DNA of 64,000 nucleotides from an uncultured Erythrobacter sp. (GTDB taxonomy: Bacteria > Pseudomonadota > Alphaproteobacteria > Sphingomonadales > Sphingomonadaceae). This document shows, piece by piece, positions 7,375-18,025 of this stretch (its first letter is position 1; each line of letters begins with the position of its first letter). The translations under genes and the position numbers were made by a program. The stretch is taken from assembly GCA_947498065.1 (NCBI GenBank), contig CANMIS010000005.1:124001-188000 (forward strand), in the 5' to 3' direction. The notes beneath the pieces are model-generated. The model was not told where the DNA came from, did no database searches, and saw nothing but the letters and a program-made list of their open reading frames with translations.

Positions 7375-9516
7375 ATGAAGAAGATCGTCATCATAGTCGC
7401 GCTGATTGCGCTGATTGCCGCCTATTTCATCTTTGATCTGGGCCAATATCTTTCGATTGCCAGCGTAAAAGAACAAGCTGCCAGCATCGATGGGTTCTAC
7501 CAAGAGAACCCGGCATTGGTGATCGGGATATTCTTCCTGGTCTATGTCGCGGTCACGGCAGCCTCGCTACCCGGCGCGGCGATTATGACGGTTGCGGCTG
7601 GCGCATTCTTTGGCTTGATTGTCGGCACGATTGTTGTCTCTTTCGCCTCAACTATTGGTGCAACTTTGGCATTCCTCGCCTCGCGCTATGTCCTGCGTGA
7701 CAGCATAGAAGCGCGCTTTGGCGACCGGTTAAAGGCGGTGAACAAGGGGCTGGAGCGGGACGGCGCGTTCTACCTCTTCACCATCCGCATGATCCCGGCG
7801 ATCCCGTTCTTCGTCGTCAATTTGGTCATGGGCCTTACCCGGATCAAAACTTTCACTTTTGCTTGGGTCAGCCAGATCGGCATGCTGCTCGCCACGGCTG
7901 TGTTCGTGAATGCGGGCACGCAGCTTGCTCAGATCGATAGTCTTGAGGGCATTTTGTCGCCCGCGCTGATCGGCTCTTTCGTGCTGCTGGCAATCGTCCC
8001 GTGGCTGGCCAAGCTGATCATCGGCTGGATCAAGCGGCGCAAGGTCTATGCTGGCTTTACCAAGCCCAAATCCTTCGACCGCAATATGGTGGTGATTGGT
8101 GCAGGGTCAGCCGGGCTTGTGTCCGCGCTCATCGCCTCCACGGTGAAGGCCAAGGTGACCCTCGTCGAGGCAAACAAGATGGGCGGGGATTGCCTCAATA
8201 CCGGGTGTGTGCCCTCAAAGGCCCTGATCAAGAGCGGCAAGGTCGCTGCGATGATCCGCAATGCCGACAAATATGGTATTACCGCTGCCGAACCGGTGGT
8301 GCCGTTTAAACAGACTATCGCCCGCGTCATGGGAGCGGTGAAAGCGATTGAGCCGCACGACAGTGTGGAGCGCTACACCGGCCTCGGCGTCGATGTGATC
8401 CAAGGCTATGCAAAGGTCATCGATCCGTGGACGGTCGAGATCGCGCGCAATGATGGCGAGACAGATCGCCTGACCACACGCAGCATCGTGATCGCAGCGG
8501 GTGCAGAGCCGTTCGTCCCGCCACTCGATGGACTGGAAGACAGCGGCTATCTCACCTCGGACACAATGTGGGATGCCTTTGCCGAAATGGATAAAGCGCC
8601 CGCGCGCGTCGCGGTGCTGGGCGGCGGACCAATTGGCTGCGAGATAAGCCAGGCCCTGGCGCGTCTCGGCTCGGGCGTCACGCAAATCGAAATGGCGGAC
8701 CGGGTGCTGGGCCGCGAAGATGAAGAGGTTTCCGCACTTGCTCAGCAATCGCTGGAGGAGGCAGGCGTTACCGTACTGACCGATCATAAGGCGGTGCGCG
8801 CGGAAGGCGGCGCGATTGTCGTCGAGCATGAAGGCACAGAGAAATCGATTGCCTACGACGCGCTGATCATTGCGGTTGGTCGCAAAGCGCGCCTGACCGG
8901 ATATGGTCTGGAGGATATTGGCGTCGACACTAGCCGCACGGTTGTGACCGACGAATTCCTCGCCACCAAATTCCCAAACATTTACGCGGCGGGCGATGTC
9001 GCTGGCCCCTATCAATTCACCCACACCGCCAGCCATCAGGCCTGGTTCGCCAGCGTCAATGCGCTGTTCGGCCAGTTTAAGCGGTTCAAGGCGGATTACC
9101 GCGTGATCCCGGCGGTGACATTCCTCGATCCAGAGGTTGCCCGCGTCGGCCTCAACGAGACTGAGGCGAAGGAGCAGGGCGTGGCCTACGAGGTCACCCG
9201 CTACGATCTCGACGATCTCGACCGCGCAATCGCTGAAAGCGAAACCAAGGGCTTCGTCAAAGTGCTGACCCCGCCGGGCGGCAAAGATACGATCCTAGGC
9301 GCGACCATTGTCGGCGCGCATGCGGGCGAACTGCTTGCCGAATATACTTTGGCTATGAAGCACAAGCTGGGCCTCAACAAGATCCTGGGCACAGTGCACC
9401 CTTACCCAACAATGGCCGAGGCGAACAAATTTGCCGCGGGCAATTGGAAGAAAGCGCACAAGCCGGAAAAACTGCTCGCCTTGGTTGAGAAATATCACAC
9501 CTGGCGGCGCGGTTGA
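7375..9516 (+). CDS. Fusion of a TVP38/TMEM64 (DedA-like) membrane domain and a dihydrolipoamide-dehydrogenase-like flavoprotein
   Basis: The ATG at 7375 gives 713 residues. Residues 1-220 form a multi-span membrane domain with the TVP38/SNARE-associated signature (SLPGAAIMTVAAGAFFG near 62, and FTIRMIPAIPFFVVN). After a basic loop, residues 235-713 are a class I pyridine nucleotide-disulphide oxidoreductase. This part has FAD motif VIGAGSAG, redox pair Cys273-Cys278 (GGDCLNTGCVPSK), NAD(P) motif VLGGGPIGCE, FAD-closing IYAAGDVAG and the dimer-interface acid-base site His675/Glu682 (HPYPTMAE). All catalytic residues of the disulphide reductase are present. The fusion would anchor the flavoenzyme on the cytoplasmic face. 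Substrate unknown; mercuric-reductase-like by motif, but without an HMA domain. Confidence 0.88.
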   Translation: MKKIVIIVALIALIAAYFIFDLGQYLSIASVKEQAASIDGFYQENPALVIGIFFLVYVAVTAASLPGAAIMTVAAGAFFGLIVGTIVVSFASTIGATLAFLASRYVLRDSIEARFGDRLKAVNKGLERDGAFYLFTIRMIPAIPFFVVNLVMGLTRIKTFTFAWVSQIGMLLATAVFVNAGTQLAQIDSLEGILSPALIGSFVLLAIVPWLAKLIIGWIKRRKVYAGFTKPKSFDRNMVVIGAGSAGLVSALIASTVKAKVTLVEANKMGGDCLNTGCVPSKALIKSGKVAAMIRNADKYGITAAEPVVPFKQTIARVMGAVKAIEPHDSVERYTGLGVDVIQGYAKVIDPWTVEIARNDGETDRLTTRSIVIAAGAEPFVPPLDGLEDSGYLTSDTMWDAFAEMDKAPARVAVLGGGPIGCEISQALARLGSGVTQIEMADRVLGREDEEVSALAQQSLEEAGVTVLTDHKAVRAEGGAIVVEHEGTEKSIAYDALIIAVGRKARLTGYGLEDIGVDTSRTVVTDEFLATKFPNIYAAGDVAGPYQFTHTASHQAWFASVNALFGQFKRFKADYRVIPAVTFLDPEVARVGLNETEAKEQGVAYEVTRYDLDDLDRAIAESETKGFVKVLTPPGGKDTILGATIVGAHAGELLAEYTLAMKHKLGLNKILGTVHPYPTMAEANKFAAGNWKKAHKPEKLLALVEKYHTWRRG

Positions 9517-10802
9517 GCGGTTTGGAACTCTTCGATCAGTTTCGCGGGATCATCGGCCTTGCGCTGCTGGTGCTGATCGCATGGGGACTGTCTGAAGATC
9601 GCGGCGGGCGGCCCAGCTGGGCTTGGATCGCAGGGGCGCTGGTGATGCAGGGCGCGCTCGCGCTCATCATCGTGCGGGTGCCATTTGTGTGGGCCGCAAT
9701 GGAATATGCCAATGCCGGTGTGGCCGCGATTGAGCGGGCGACGCTCGATGGCTCGTCCTATATGTTCGGCTATCTCGGCGGCGCGCCGCTCCCCTTTGAG
9801 CTCAAAGAGGGCGCGGATGCGCCGCTGATTGTGGCGTTTCAGATCTTGCCGCTAGTGATTGTGCTTTCCGCCATTGCTGCCCTGCTGTGGCATTGGGGCG
9901 TGCTGCGCTGGCTCGTCAGCGGCTTGTCCTACATGCTGCGCCGCACGCTGAAGGTCAGCGGCGTCGTCGGGCTCGCGGGCGGCTCCAACATGTTTTTAGG
10001 CGTGGTGGAAAGCCCGCTGGTGATCCGCGCCTATTTTGCGAAAATGAGCCGGGCAGAACTGTTTCAGGTGATGGTGCTGGCCATGTCGACCATCAGCGGC
10101 GCGGTGCTGGTTCTGTATGCGACCACCTTGTCAGATACAGTGCCCAATGCGGTGGGCCATATGATTTCCGCCTCTTTGGTATCGCTGCCTGCCGCATTGC
10201 TGATCGCGAAATTGATGGTGCCGGGTGACGCGGATAAGGACATCGCGACTGAGGTCGACGGCGAAGATCCGGGCCTCAAATATGAAGGCAGCATTGATGC
10301 CATCGTCAAAGGCACGATGGACGGGATGCAGCTCTTTCTGGCCGTGGTGGCGGTGATCATCGTCGTCTTCGCGCTGGTTTCGTTAACCGATCAGGCGCTT
10401 TCCCTACTGCCCTTGGTCGGCGGGGAAGCGCTCACATTGGGGCGCATTTTCGGCTGGCTTTTTTCCCCGCTGATGTGGGTGATCGGTGTGCCGTGGGATC
10501 AGGCGCAGGATGCGGGCGGATTGATGGGGACCAAGGCGATCCTCAACGAATATGTCGCCTTTCTTGAGCTATCGGCCCTGCCAGAAGGCACATTTGATCC
10601 GCGCAGCCTGCTGATCGTGACCTATGCTCTGTGCGGCTTTGCGAACCTCGCCAGCATTGGCCTCTTGGTGTCGACGATTGGCACTTTGTGTCCGGAACGC
10701 CGGGCAGAGGCGGCGGGGCTGGGCATCAAGAGCTGGATCGCGGGCAATATCGCCACCGCCATGACGGGCGCGTGGATTGGCCTCGTGACGTTTGGGACGT
10801 AA
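9513..10802 (+). CDS. Concentrative nucleoside transporter (CNT/NupC) family protein
   Basis: A 429-residue polytopic inner-membrane protein. The central segment VVGLAGGSNMFLGVVESPLVIRAY has the glycine-rich and gate features of the CNT family, including the EsPL-type helix break, so H+- or Na+-coupled nucleoside uptake is the usual family role. The start is a TTG that overlaps the stop of the preceding fusion gene (TTGA); another TTG three codons later is possible. The central cytoplasmic loop (about residues 235-260) is acidic. The C-terminal SIGLLVSTIGTLCPERR also fits CNT proteins. The substrate cannot be assigned. Confidence 0.8.
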   Translation: MSGLELFDQFRGIIGLALLVLIAWGLSEDRGGRPSWAWIAGALVMQGALALIIVRVPFVWAAMEYANAGVAAIERATLDGSSYMFGYLGGAPLPFELKEGADAPLIVAFQILPLVIVLSAIAALLWHWGVLRWLVSGLSYMLRRTLKVSGVVGLAGGSNMFLGVVESPLVIRAYFAKMSRAELFQVMVLAMSTISGAVLVLYATTLSDTVPNAVGHMISASLVSLPAALLIAKLMVPGDADKDIATEVDGEDPGLKYEGSIDAIVKGTMDGMQLFLAVVAVIIVVFALVSLTDQALSLLPLVGGEALTLGRIFGWLFSPLMWVIGVPWDQAQDAGGLMGTKAILNEYVAFLELSALPEGTFDPRSLLIVTYALCGFANLASIGLLVSTIGTLCPERRAEAAGLGIKSWIAGNIATAMTGAWIGLVTFGT

Positions 10803-10814
10803 AGCCCAGACACA

Positions 10815-11420
10815 ATGCTCGACGCTAAACTCCGCCCTCTGATTGATCCGCCGCTCAACCGGATGGGGGCCGCTATGGCGCGCCTTGGCGTGAGCGCTAA
10901 TATGCTGACCTTTGGCGGGCTGGCCCTCGGATTGGCCGGGGCGGCGGCGATTGCCTTTGGCGAATTGTGGTTAGGCCTCGCGCTGATCATCGCCAACCGC
11001 TTAGCAGACGGCTTGGACGGTGCGGTCGCGCGCGCGACGCAGCCGAGCGATCTGGGCGGTTATTTCGACATTGTCGCCGATTTTGCCTTTTACGTCTCGA
11101 TCCCGCTCGGCTTTGGCTTGCTTGATCCGGCGAACGCTTTGCCAGCACTGGTGTTGGTCGCCGCGTTCGTTTTGACCGGCACCAGTTTCCTGGCCTTCGC
11201 GGTTATCGCGAGCAAGCGCGGTGAACAGACAGATGCCCATGGGAAAAAGAGCTTTTTTTACTCCACCGGCCTTGCAGAAGGCGCTGAAACCATTGCAGTT
11301 TTCATCGCGATGTGCGTGTTTCCAGCATGGTTCGCCTTCATCGCATATGCCTATGCAGGTCTGTGCGTCCTAACTGTTATTCAGCGCAGCGCCTTGGCCG
11401 CAATTCAGTTTAAGGATTGA
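10815..11420 (+). CDS. CDP-alcohol phosphatidyltransferase family membrane enzyme
   Basis: A 201-residue membrane protein. It carries the CDP-alcohol phosphotransferase motif, with its catalytic aspartates, in ADGLDGAVAR followed by GGYFDIVAD (about residues 59-85). These enzymes transfer a phosphatidyl or phospho-alcohol group from a CDP-linked donor during phospholipid synthesis. About six hydrophobic spans are visible. The alcohol acceptor cannot be read from sequence. It follows the CNT gene by 12 bases, so co-transcription is likely. Its 3' end overlaps the convergent DUF1499 gene by 11 bases. Confidence 0.85.
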   Translation: MLDAKLRPLIDPPLNRMGAAMARLGVSANMLTFGGLALGLAGAAAIAFGELWLGLALIIANRLADGLDGAVARATQPSDLGGYFDIVADFAFYVSIPLGFGLLDPANALPALVLVAAFVLTGTSFLAFAVIASKRGEQTDAHGKKSFFYSTGLAEGAETIAVFIAMCVFPAWFAFIAYAYAGLCVLTVIQRSALAAIQFKD

Positions 11421-12207
11421 GCCGCTTTTCGACATTGGCACGCAGCTCTTCGATCCGCGCGGCATTGGCGCCCAAATCGCTCACTCCGACCCGGCTGATC
11501 GAGCGGAAATCAATCTGATTTTCCGCGACGCGAGCGGTCACATCATCCTTGAAGCCAAACCAGAAAGTCTCAGCCAAGCCGTCGACTCTGCCAGCTTCCG
11601 TATCGGCTACGACATTGTCAAAGCCCATGTCTTCCATCGCCGCAGCAACCGCGGCTACGGCGTCCGCTTGGCTGGTGCTGCCGAGCGGCAAAGGCGCCAG
11701 ATCAGCGTAAGCAGATGTGATCAGTTGAGCGTGGGATTTGCCAGCGATCTCAGGATCGCTATCTTTCCACATATCGATCTCACCGAGCGGGGTTTGATAG
11801 TCATTGATCGGGTTCGCGCCGCTTTCATCACGCGCGGCCAGTGCCGCCGCAGAGAGCCCCGGAGGGTTTGCTGTGTCGGTCGCAATATCGTGGATCGGCG
11901 GGATCGCGCCAGCTTGAGCGCGAACCATCGCCAGCGCGCCAAATGCGGTTGCGGGGATCGCGATTGCGAGCAATGCCAAGAGCCAGCCTTTGCGCGGTTT
12001 TCTAAATATGCAGACCACAAAGGAAACCAATGCCGCCAGCGCAACGCCGCCGAGCAGCAGCGGGCCAACCTTGGCGATCAGAGTGCCAAGACCCGTTTGC
12101 CAGCTCCACAATCCAAACTTGGTGCCAAGCGCTGAACCGGCGAAATAGACCGGCAAAAGCAAGGCGAGGACGAATACGAAGCGGCTGTGCCAAGGTGTTG
12201 TTTGCAT
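11410..12207 (-). CDS. DUF1499 family membrane protein
   Basis: Starting at the ATG at 12207 (AGAGGTG ribosome site eight bases upstream) the protein has 265 residues. Three hydrophobic spans occupy about 8-30, 45-68 and 75-98. A soluble C-terminal DUF1499 domain follows, with the segment TEAGRVDGLAETFWFGFKDD and a final IDFRSISRVGVSDLGANAARI, the best conserved part of that family. Function is unknown. An upstream in-frame extension to 12366 exists but has a poor start context and would overlap the divergent gene. Confidence 0.82.
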   Translation of the reverse strand: MQTTPWHSRFVFVLALLLPVYFAGSALGTKFGLWSWQTGLGTLIAKVGPLLLGGVALAALVSFVVCIFRKPRKGWLLALLAIAIPATAFGALAMVRAQAGAIPPIHDIATDTANPPGLSAAALAARDESGANPINDYQTPLGEIDMWKDSDPEIAGKSHAQLITSAYADLAPLPLGSTSQADAVAAVAAAMEDMGFDNVVADTEAGRVDGLAETFWFGFKDDVTARVAENQIDFRSISRVGVSDLGANAARIEELRANVEKRLNP

Positions 12208-12352
12208 GTCCGCACCTCTAGCGAGGCAGCCCAAAGCTGCAAAGCCCCAACATCGCCCATGCGACAGCGGGTGTTGATAGAATTCGCTGCGCCCGCGATA
12301 GGGGGCGCTCCATACGCCGCCCGGCGGCGCAAGCGGATAGGCACGAGTTTCC

Positions 12353-13543
12353 ATGAAAGCGATCATTGTCGGCGGCGGAATTGGCGGTCTGTGTGCGGCT
12401 TTATGCCTCGATCACTTTGGCTGGCAAGTTGAGGTTTTGGAGCAGACCGAAAAGCTGAGCGAAGTCGGCGCCGGCATTCAGGTCAGTCCCAACGGCGTTA
12501 AGGTTCTGCGCGCACTTGGCGTGGAAACGGCCTTGGAGAAACGCGCCTTCGCCCCGGAGGAAGCGCAGTTTCGCATCGGCACCTCGGGCAGGCTCATCGG
12601 GCGCACCCGCTGGGGCACGGCGATGGAACAGCGCCACGGCGCGCCATACTGGCATGTGCACCGTGCGGATCTCGCCGAAGTGCTTGCAGACGCATTGGAA
12701 ACGCGCAGCCCGGGCGCATTGCGAACGGGCTCAGCGGTCACCGGCTATGGTCAAGATGAAGGCTCTGCCTGGGCCAATCTCGCCGACGGATCGCGCACGC
12801 AAGGCGACATTGTGATCGGCGCAGACGGCATCAAATCGGTCATCCGCCAGCAAATGCTCGACCACTCGAAACCACGCTTCACCGGCAATGTCGCATGGCG
12901 TGCGGTTGTGCCCATGGACCAGCTGAGTGAGCAGGCCCCACCGCCCGCCGCCTGTATCTGGATGGGGGAGGGTAAGCATGCCGTCACCTACCGGCTGCGC
13001 GGCGGAACGCTTGCCAATTTTGTCGGCGTGGTGGAACGCGATGATTGGCAGGTCGAAAGCTGGGGCGAGCGCGGCACCAAAGAACAGGCCTTGGCCGATT
13101 TCGCAGGTTGGCACCCGGTGATCACTCGCATAATCGATCAAGCCGATGCACATTATCGCTGGGCTTTGTTTGACCGCGAGCCAATCAACCAATGGAGCGA
13201 CGGGCGCGTCACCCTGCTCGGCGATGCGTGCCACGCGATGCTGCCATTCATGGCGCAGGGGGCGGTGATGGCGATTGAGGATGGCTGGGTGGTTGCGCGC
13301 GCATTGTCTGAGGCCGCCAATGTGCCAGATTCGCTCGCCCGTTACGAGGCGCAGCGCCGGCCGCGCACCGCGCGGGTTCGGCGCCGCGCCACTGGCAATA
13401 TGGGCATATTCCACCGTCGCAGCGCGCCTGCGAAGCTTGCAACCTATGGGCCGATCTGGCTCGCCAGCCGCCTTGCCCCCAGAGCATTGGATGCGCAATT
13501 TGACTGGATCTATGGCCATGATGTGACCGCGCGTACCGCCTAA
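12353..13543 (+). CDS. FAD-dependent aromatic-ring-type monooxygenase
   Basis: A 396-residue class A flavin monooxygenase related to salicylate or 3-hydroxybenzoate 6-hydroxylases. Seen motifs: FAD-binding IVGGGIGGLCAAL at the N-terminus, the DG motif DIVIGADGIKSVIR (about 149) and the GD motif LLGDACHAMLPFMAQGA (about 290). These define NAD(P)H-dependent hydroxylases acting on aromatic or similar small substrates. The start ATG lies 145 bases from the divergent DUF1499 gene. No ring-cleavage or regulator gene is near, so the substrate is not inferable. A UbiH-like role is less likely from the motif context. Confidence 0.85.
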   Translation: MKAIIVGGGIGGLCAALCLDHFGWQVEVLEQTEKLSEVGAGIQVSPNGVKVLRALGVETALEKRAFAPEEAQFRIGTSGRLIGRTRWGTAMEQRHGAPYWHVHRADLAEVLADALETRSPGALRTGSAVTGYGQDEGSAWANLADGSRTQGDIVIGADGIKSVIRQQMLDHSKPRFTGNVAWRAVVPMDQLSEQAPPPAACIWMGEGKHAVTYRLRGGTLANFVGVVERDDWQVESWGERGTKEQALADFAGWHPVITRIIDQADAHYRWALFDREPINQWSDGRVTLLGDACHAMLPFMAQGAVMAIEDGWVVARALSEAANVPDSLARYEAQRRPRTARVRRRATGNMGIFHRRSAPAKLATYGPIWLASRLAPRALDAQFDWIYGHDVTARTA

Positions 13544-13552
13544 ATCACGGTG

Positions 13553-13591
13553 CGCCGCGCATACGTTTGCTCCGCCACGGCGCGGCGTTTT
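13553..13591 (+). terminator. Possible rho-independent terminator after the FAD monooxygenase
   Basis: An eight-base perfect GC-rich stem (CGCCGCGC at 13553-13560 with GCGCGGCG at 13580-13587) is followed by TTTT. The 19-base loop is long and the T-run short, so this is a moderate candidate. Confidence 0.4.
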
Positions 13592-13682
13592 CACTGGTGC
13601 ATCCGGCGCAATAAGGGTTAGAGACGAGCCTCTTTCAAAAGCGCCCGGCAAGCGGCGCAATGGGGCACGGAGGCACACCCAC

Positions 13683-14315
13683 ATGACCAGCGATCTTTCA
13701 TCCCGGCTCAGCGCAGCGCCAGTGGTCCCCCTGATTGGCGAGAATGACGCTGCACTCGCGGTGAAGACCGCCAATGCCCTTAACGCCGGCGGCCTGTCGG
13801 TCATCGAAGTTGTGATGCGCAGCGATGCCGCCCAAGCGGGGATGGAGGCGATCATCGCCGAAACCGAAGGGCTGATCGTTGGTGCGGGCACCGTCCTGAC
13901 ACTCGACCAAGCCAAATCCGTCCGCGCGAGCGGCGCGGAATTTATCGTGTCTCCCGGCCTGGTCGATGAGATCGCCGTCTATTGTCTCGATGAAGGCATT
14001 CCCTTTTTCCCGGGCACGATGACCGCTGGCGAAGTTCAGCGCGCCTATGCACTGGGTCTGCGCGATGTGAAGTTCTTCCCCGCCAGCCTTGCGGGCGGCG
14101 TGCCTATGCTCAAGGCGTTGGGCTCAGTGTTTCGTGAGATGCGCTTCATGCCTACGGGCGGCGTTTCGGCGAGCAATCTGGCGGAGTTTCTGGCGCTTGA
14201 TCACGTGCTCGCCTGCGGCGGCAGCTGGCTGACCCCCCGCGATGCAGTGGAAAGCGGCGACTTTGCGCGGGTCACTCAGCTGGCGAGCGAAGCTGTGGCG
14301 ATTGCCAAGGGCTAG
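13683..14315 (+). CDS. eda: 2-dehydro-3-deoxy-phosphogluconate (KDPG/KHG) aldolase family protein
   Basis: A 210-residue class I aldolase that splits KDPG (or KDPGal/KHG) to pyruvate and an aldehyde, the last step of Entner-Doudoroff-type routes. Catalytic Glu42 lies in IEVVMRSD, the glycine loop is VGAGTVL, the Schiff-base Lys130 is in DVKFFPAS and the phosphate loop is in PTGGVSASNL (about 157). Length and motifs are complete. No edd, zwf or sugar acid dehydratase gene is adjacent, so which keto-deoxy acid it uses is open. The symbol is given by family, not by operon context. Confidence 0.85.
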   Translation: MTSDLSSRLSAAPVVPLIGENDAALAVKTANALNAGGLSVIEVVMRSDAAQAGMEAIIAETEGLIVGAGTVLTLDQAKSVRASGAEFIVSPGLVDEIAVYCLDEGIPFFPGTMTAGEVQRAYALGLRDVKFFPASLAGGVPMLKALGSVFREMRFMPTGGVSASNLAEFLALDHVLACGGSWLTPRDAVESGDFARVTQLASEAVAIAKG

Positions 14316-14386
14316 CTTGCCATCACCGCCCGGCTCGACCACAGCGGAAAGCTGTGTTGAGAAACTTGGGTGCGTGTTGAGGCGAG

Positions 14387-17300
14387 ATGGACGGGGACAC
14401 CGGCTGGCAGTTTTGGATTGATCGCGGCGGCACCTTTACCGATATCGTCGCGCGCGATCCCGCTGGTGCGCTGACCACTCACAAATTCCTGTCTGAAAAC
14501 CCTGAGCATTATGAGGATGCCGCGCTGCACGGCATTCGCCTGATTTTGGGTCTGGACGGTGATGCGCCGATCCCGCTGGATCAGATATCTGCGATCAAAA
14601 TGGGCACGACGATTGCCACCAATGCTCTGCTGGAGCGGGAGGGCGAGGACACTCTGTTCCTGACCACGCGAGGGCTCGGCGATGTGATCGAGATTGGCTA
14701 TCAATCGCGGCCAGACACCTTTGCGCTCAACATTGAAAAGGCGCATTTGCTTTACCGCGAAGTGGCCGAAATTGATGAGCGTGTGCTGGCGGATGGAACG
14801 GTCGAGTTGCCGCTGGATCAGGCGCAGGTGCGCGCCGTTTTGCAAGCGGCCTATGATGCGGGCATTCGCTGCCTCGCGGCGGCCTTGATGCATGCTTACA
14901 AATTTCCGAAACACGAACAGCAAGTGGCAGAGATCGCACGGGAAATGGGCTTTACGCAAATCTCGGTGAGCCATGATGTCAGCCCGCTTAGCAAGATTGT
15001 GCCGCGCGGTGAGACGACGATTGTCGATGCCTATTTGACGCCCATTTTGAGGCGCTATGTCGACCGGGTGGCGGGCGCCTTTGGCGAGGTGCATGAGCCG
15101 GGACAGCTGCTGTTTATGCAAAGCTCCGGCGGACTGGTGGATGCGGCACAGTTTCGTGGGCGCGACGCGATCCTCTCTGGTCCGGCGGGCGGGATTGTTG
15201 GCTGCGTCCACACCGCAAAGCTGGCCGGGTTCGACCGCGTGATCGGCTTCGACATGGGCGGGACATCGACCGATGTGTCGCATTACGCGGGCGAGTTTGA
15301 AAAGGTCTATGAGACCAAGGTCGCGGGCGTGCAGATGCGCGTGCCAATGCTCAACATTCACACCGTGGCCGCCGGGGGCGGATCGGTGCTGCGCTATGAG
15401 GACGGGCGACTGAGGGTGGGGCCGGGATCGGCTGGCGCAGACCCCGGCCCGGCGAGTTACCGGCGCGGCGGCCCGCTGACGGTCACGGATATCAATGTGG
15501 TGCTTGGCAAATTGCAGCCGGAGCATTTCCCGAAGATTTTCGGCGTTGATCAAAATGAGCCGCTGGGCGTGGAGGCGGCGCGCGCGGGCTTTGAAGCGGT
15601 CGCGAGCGAAATCGCCGACGGGCGAAGCGCTGAACAGGTGGCGGAGGGTTTTCTTGAGATTGCGGTCGAGCACATGGCTCAGGCGATCAAGAAAATCTCG
15701 ATTGCGCGCGGCTATGACGTGCAGAATTACGCGCTCAACTGCTTCGGCGGAGCGGGGGGACAGCACGCCTGCCTAGTCGCGGAACGACTGGGTATTCGCT
15801 CGATCTTGCTGCATCCATTTGCCGGGGTCCTGTCCGCCTATGGCATGGGATTGGCCGCGATAGAGACCGAGCGGCAGCGGGTCGTGGACGATGAGCTCAG
15901 CGATGCAATGCTGGCGCAGCTTGACGCCGTGATCGCCGCGCTTGAGGCGGAGAATGCTCGAGAATTGGCGGGGCAAGGCGCAGCAGAACATGCCGTCAAA
16001 CATCGCGCCTCCGCTCTGCTGCGCTATCGCGGGACGGACACGGTAATCCGCGTCGGCATTGGCAGCGCAGCGGACATGCGCGCGGCGTTTGAAGCGGATC
16101 ACGCACGGCAATTCGGCTTTCTCGCCGCGGGCAAAGCCGTTTTGCTGGACACTTTGGTGGTCGAAACCCGCTCAGTGGGCGAGACACCCGTTGAAGCGGT
16201 GCTGGAGGGGCGTAGCGATGCCGAGTCAGCCCCCATCGACGAGGTGCGAATGTTCACCAAAGGCGCGCATCACACGGCGCCGATCTATGATATCGCCTCA
16301 CTAGTGCCGGGAGCGGCCATCCAAGGCCCCGCCATCATTACTGAGCCGACTGGCACGATCATTGTTGAGCCGGGCTGGAGCGCTGACCTCAATGCTTATG
16401 GGCATTTGATCCTGACGGCAACAGAGACCGAAAGACTTGCTGCGGCGGACACTCAGGCAGGCGAACAAAGCGACCCGGTCACGCTGGAGATCTTCAACAA
16501 TCTCTTCATGTCAATCGCCGAGCAAATGGGCATTGTCCTGCGCAAAACCTCGCAATCGGTGAATGTTAAGGAGCGGCTCGATTTTTCCTGCGCCATTTTC
16601 GATGCGGACGGCAATCTGGTCGCCAATGCGCCGCATGTGCCGGTGCATCTCGGATCGATGGATGCCAGCGTAAAGACCATCATCGAGAGCGGTCAGTCGA
16701 TCCAGCCTGGCGATGCCTTCGTGCATAACAATCCGCACAAGGGTGGCTCGCATCTCCCTGATATCACTGTGGTTACCCCGGTGTTTGACGAGACAGACGG
16801 CGCGCTGATGTTCTTCACCGCCTCGCGCGCCCATCACGAGGATATTGGCGGAATCGCGCCCGGATCGATGTCGCCGCTGGGCCGCACCATCCATGAAGAG
16901 GGCGTGCTGCTCGACAATATCAAGCTGGTTGAGAGCGGCGAATTTCAGACCGCGCGATTGGAGAATGTGCTCAGCAGCGGGCCTTACCCGGCGCGCAATC
17001 CGGCTCAGAATATCGCCGATCTGATGGCTCAGGTCGCGGCCAATAAAGCGGGCGCGAATGAGCTGGCTAAGCTGGTGCGCAGCTACGGGCTGTCGCAAGT
17101 GCGCGCCTACATGGGCTTTATCCAAGCCAGTGCCGAGGCGGCGGTCAAACGCGCGAACCAGACGCTCGAAGATGGCGCGTTTGCGCTTGAGCTCGACAGC
17201 GGAGCGGTGATAAAAGTCGCCATCCGCGCCGACAAGCAGGCGGGCCGCGCGGTCGTCGATTTCACCGGCACTTCGGCGCAAATGGACAACGCCTTCAACG

Positions 17301-18025
17301 CGCCGCGCGCGATCACCCATGCCGCGATCCTCTATGTCTTTCGCTGTCTGGTTGGCGATGACATTCCGCTTAACGCTGGCTGCATGAAGCCGCTCGACGT
17401 GATCATTCCAGACGGCTGCTTGCTCAATCCCGGGTTTCCAGCGGCAGTGGTCGCGGGCAATGTCGAGACCAGCCAAGCGGTAACCGATGCGCTGTTCGCG
17501 GCGCTCGGGCGGCTCGGCACGGGGCAGGGGACCATGAACAACCTCACCTTTGGCAATGCCCGCGTCCAATATTATGAGACGATCTGTTCTGGCGCGCCCG
17601 CTGGCCCGGGCTTTGACGGAGCATCCGGCGTCCATACCCATATGACCAACACCCGCATGACCGATCCCGAAGTGCTGGAGCAGCGCTATCCCGTGGTGCT
17701 CGACGAGTTTCGCATAGAGCGCGGATCGGGCGGCAAAGGCCAATGGAACGCGGGCGATGGGGTGCGCCGAGTGATCCGCTTTCGAGAGGATATGGAATGC
17801 TCCATACTGTCAGAGCGGCGGCGCGTGCCAGCCCCCGGCATCATGGGCGGCGAGAATGGCCGCGTGGGCCGCAATCTGGCTAAGCGCGCCGGCGGGACGA
17901 GCGACGACCTTGGCGGATGCGCGCAAACCCATATGGCGGCGGGCGACCGGATCGCGATTGAAACACCTACCGGCGGCGGCTTCGGTCCACTTGCCGATAA
18001 GGAAGCAGAAAGCAACGACACATGA
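14387..18025 (+). CDS. Hydantoinase/5-oxoprolinase, fused A and B subunits
   Basis: A 1212-residue fusion of HyuA and HyuB. It begins with the ATPase-type [16 protein letters not shown] (about 7-22), has [14 protein letters not shown] and [11 protein letters not shown] (the second phosphate motif, near 289), and enters the HyuB half near residue 690 with [17 protein letters not shown]. The B half contains the conserved [14 protein letters not shown] and GGGFGPL (near the C-terminus). The family hydrolyses 5-oxoproline or hydantoins with ATP. The single-chain layout equals eukaryotic-type 5-oxoprolinase (OPLAH), but the substrate is not proven by sequence. Its stop overlaps the start of the NRAMP-like gene (ATGA). 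Confidence 0.92.
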   Translation: MDGDTGWQFWIDRGGTFTDIVARDPAGALTTHKFLSENPEHYEDAALHGIRLILGLDGDAPIPLDQISAIKMGTTIATNALLEREGEDTLFLTTRGLGDVIEIGYQSRPDTFALNIEKAHLLYREVAEIDERVLADGTVELPLDQAQVRAVLQAAYDAGIRCLAAALMHAYKFPKHEQQVAEIAREMGFTQISVSHDVSPLSKIVPRGETTIVDAYLTPILRRYVDRVAGAFGEVHEPGQLLFMQSSGGLVDAAQFRGRDAILSGPAGGIVGCVHTAKLAGFDRVIGFDMGGTSTDVSHYAGEFEKVYETKVAGVQMRVPMLNIHTVAAGGGSVLRYEDGRLRVGPGSAGADPGPASYRRGGPLTVTDINVVLGKLQPEHFPKIFGVDQNEPLGVEAARAGFEAVASEIADGRSAEQVAEGFLEIAVEHMAQAIKKISIARGYDVQNYALNCFGGAGGQHACLVAERLGIRSILLHPFAGVLSAYGMGLAAIETERQRVVDDELSDAMLAQLDAVIAALEAENARELAGQGAAEHAVKHRASALLRYRGTDTVIRVGIGSAADMRAAFEADHARQFGFLAAGKAVLLDTLVVETRSVGETPVEAVLEGRSDAESAPIDEVRMFTKGAHHTAPIYDIASLVPGAAIQGPAIITEPTGTIIVEPGWSADLNAYGHLILTATETERLAAADTQAGEQSDPVTLEIFNNLFMSIAEQMGIVLRKTSQSVNVKERLDFSCAIFDADGNLVANAPHVPVHLGSMDASVKTIIESGQSIQPGDAFVHNNPHKGGSHLPDITVVTPVFDETDGALMFFTASRAHHEDIGGIAPGSMSPLGRTIHEEGVLLDNIKLVESGEFQTARLENVLSSGPYPARNPAQNIADLMAQVAANKAGANELAKLVRSYGLSQVRAYMGFIQASAEAAVKRANQTLEDGAFALELDSGAVIKVAIRADKQAGRAVVDFTGTSAQMDNAFNAPRAITHAAILYVFRCLVGDDIPLNAGCMKPLDVIIPDGCLLNPGFPAAVVAGNVETSQAVTDALFAALGRLGTGQGTMNNLTFGNARVQYYETICSGAPAGPGFDGASGVHTHMTNTRMTDPEVLEQRYPVVLDEFRIERGSGGKGQWNAGDGVRRVIRFREDMECSILSERRRVPAPGIMGGENGRVGRNLAKRAGGTSDDLGGCAQTHMAAGDRIAIETPTGGGFGPLADKEAESNDT

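Noticed and set aside
14312..15766. Long open frame (484 codons, - strand) antisense to the hydantoinase gene
   Set aside because: The + strand frame has clear HyuA motifs. The antisense product is His/Arg-rich and matches nothing known; others like it occur at 16511-17743 and 22216-23508.
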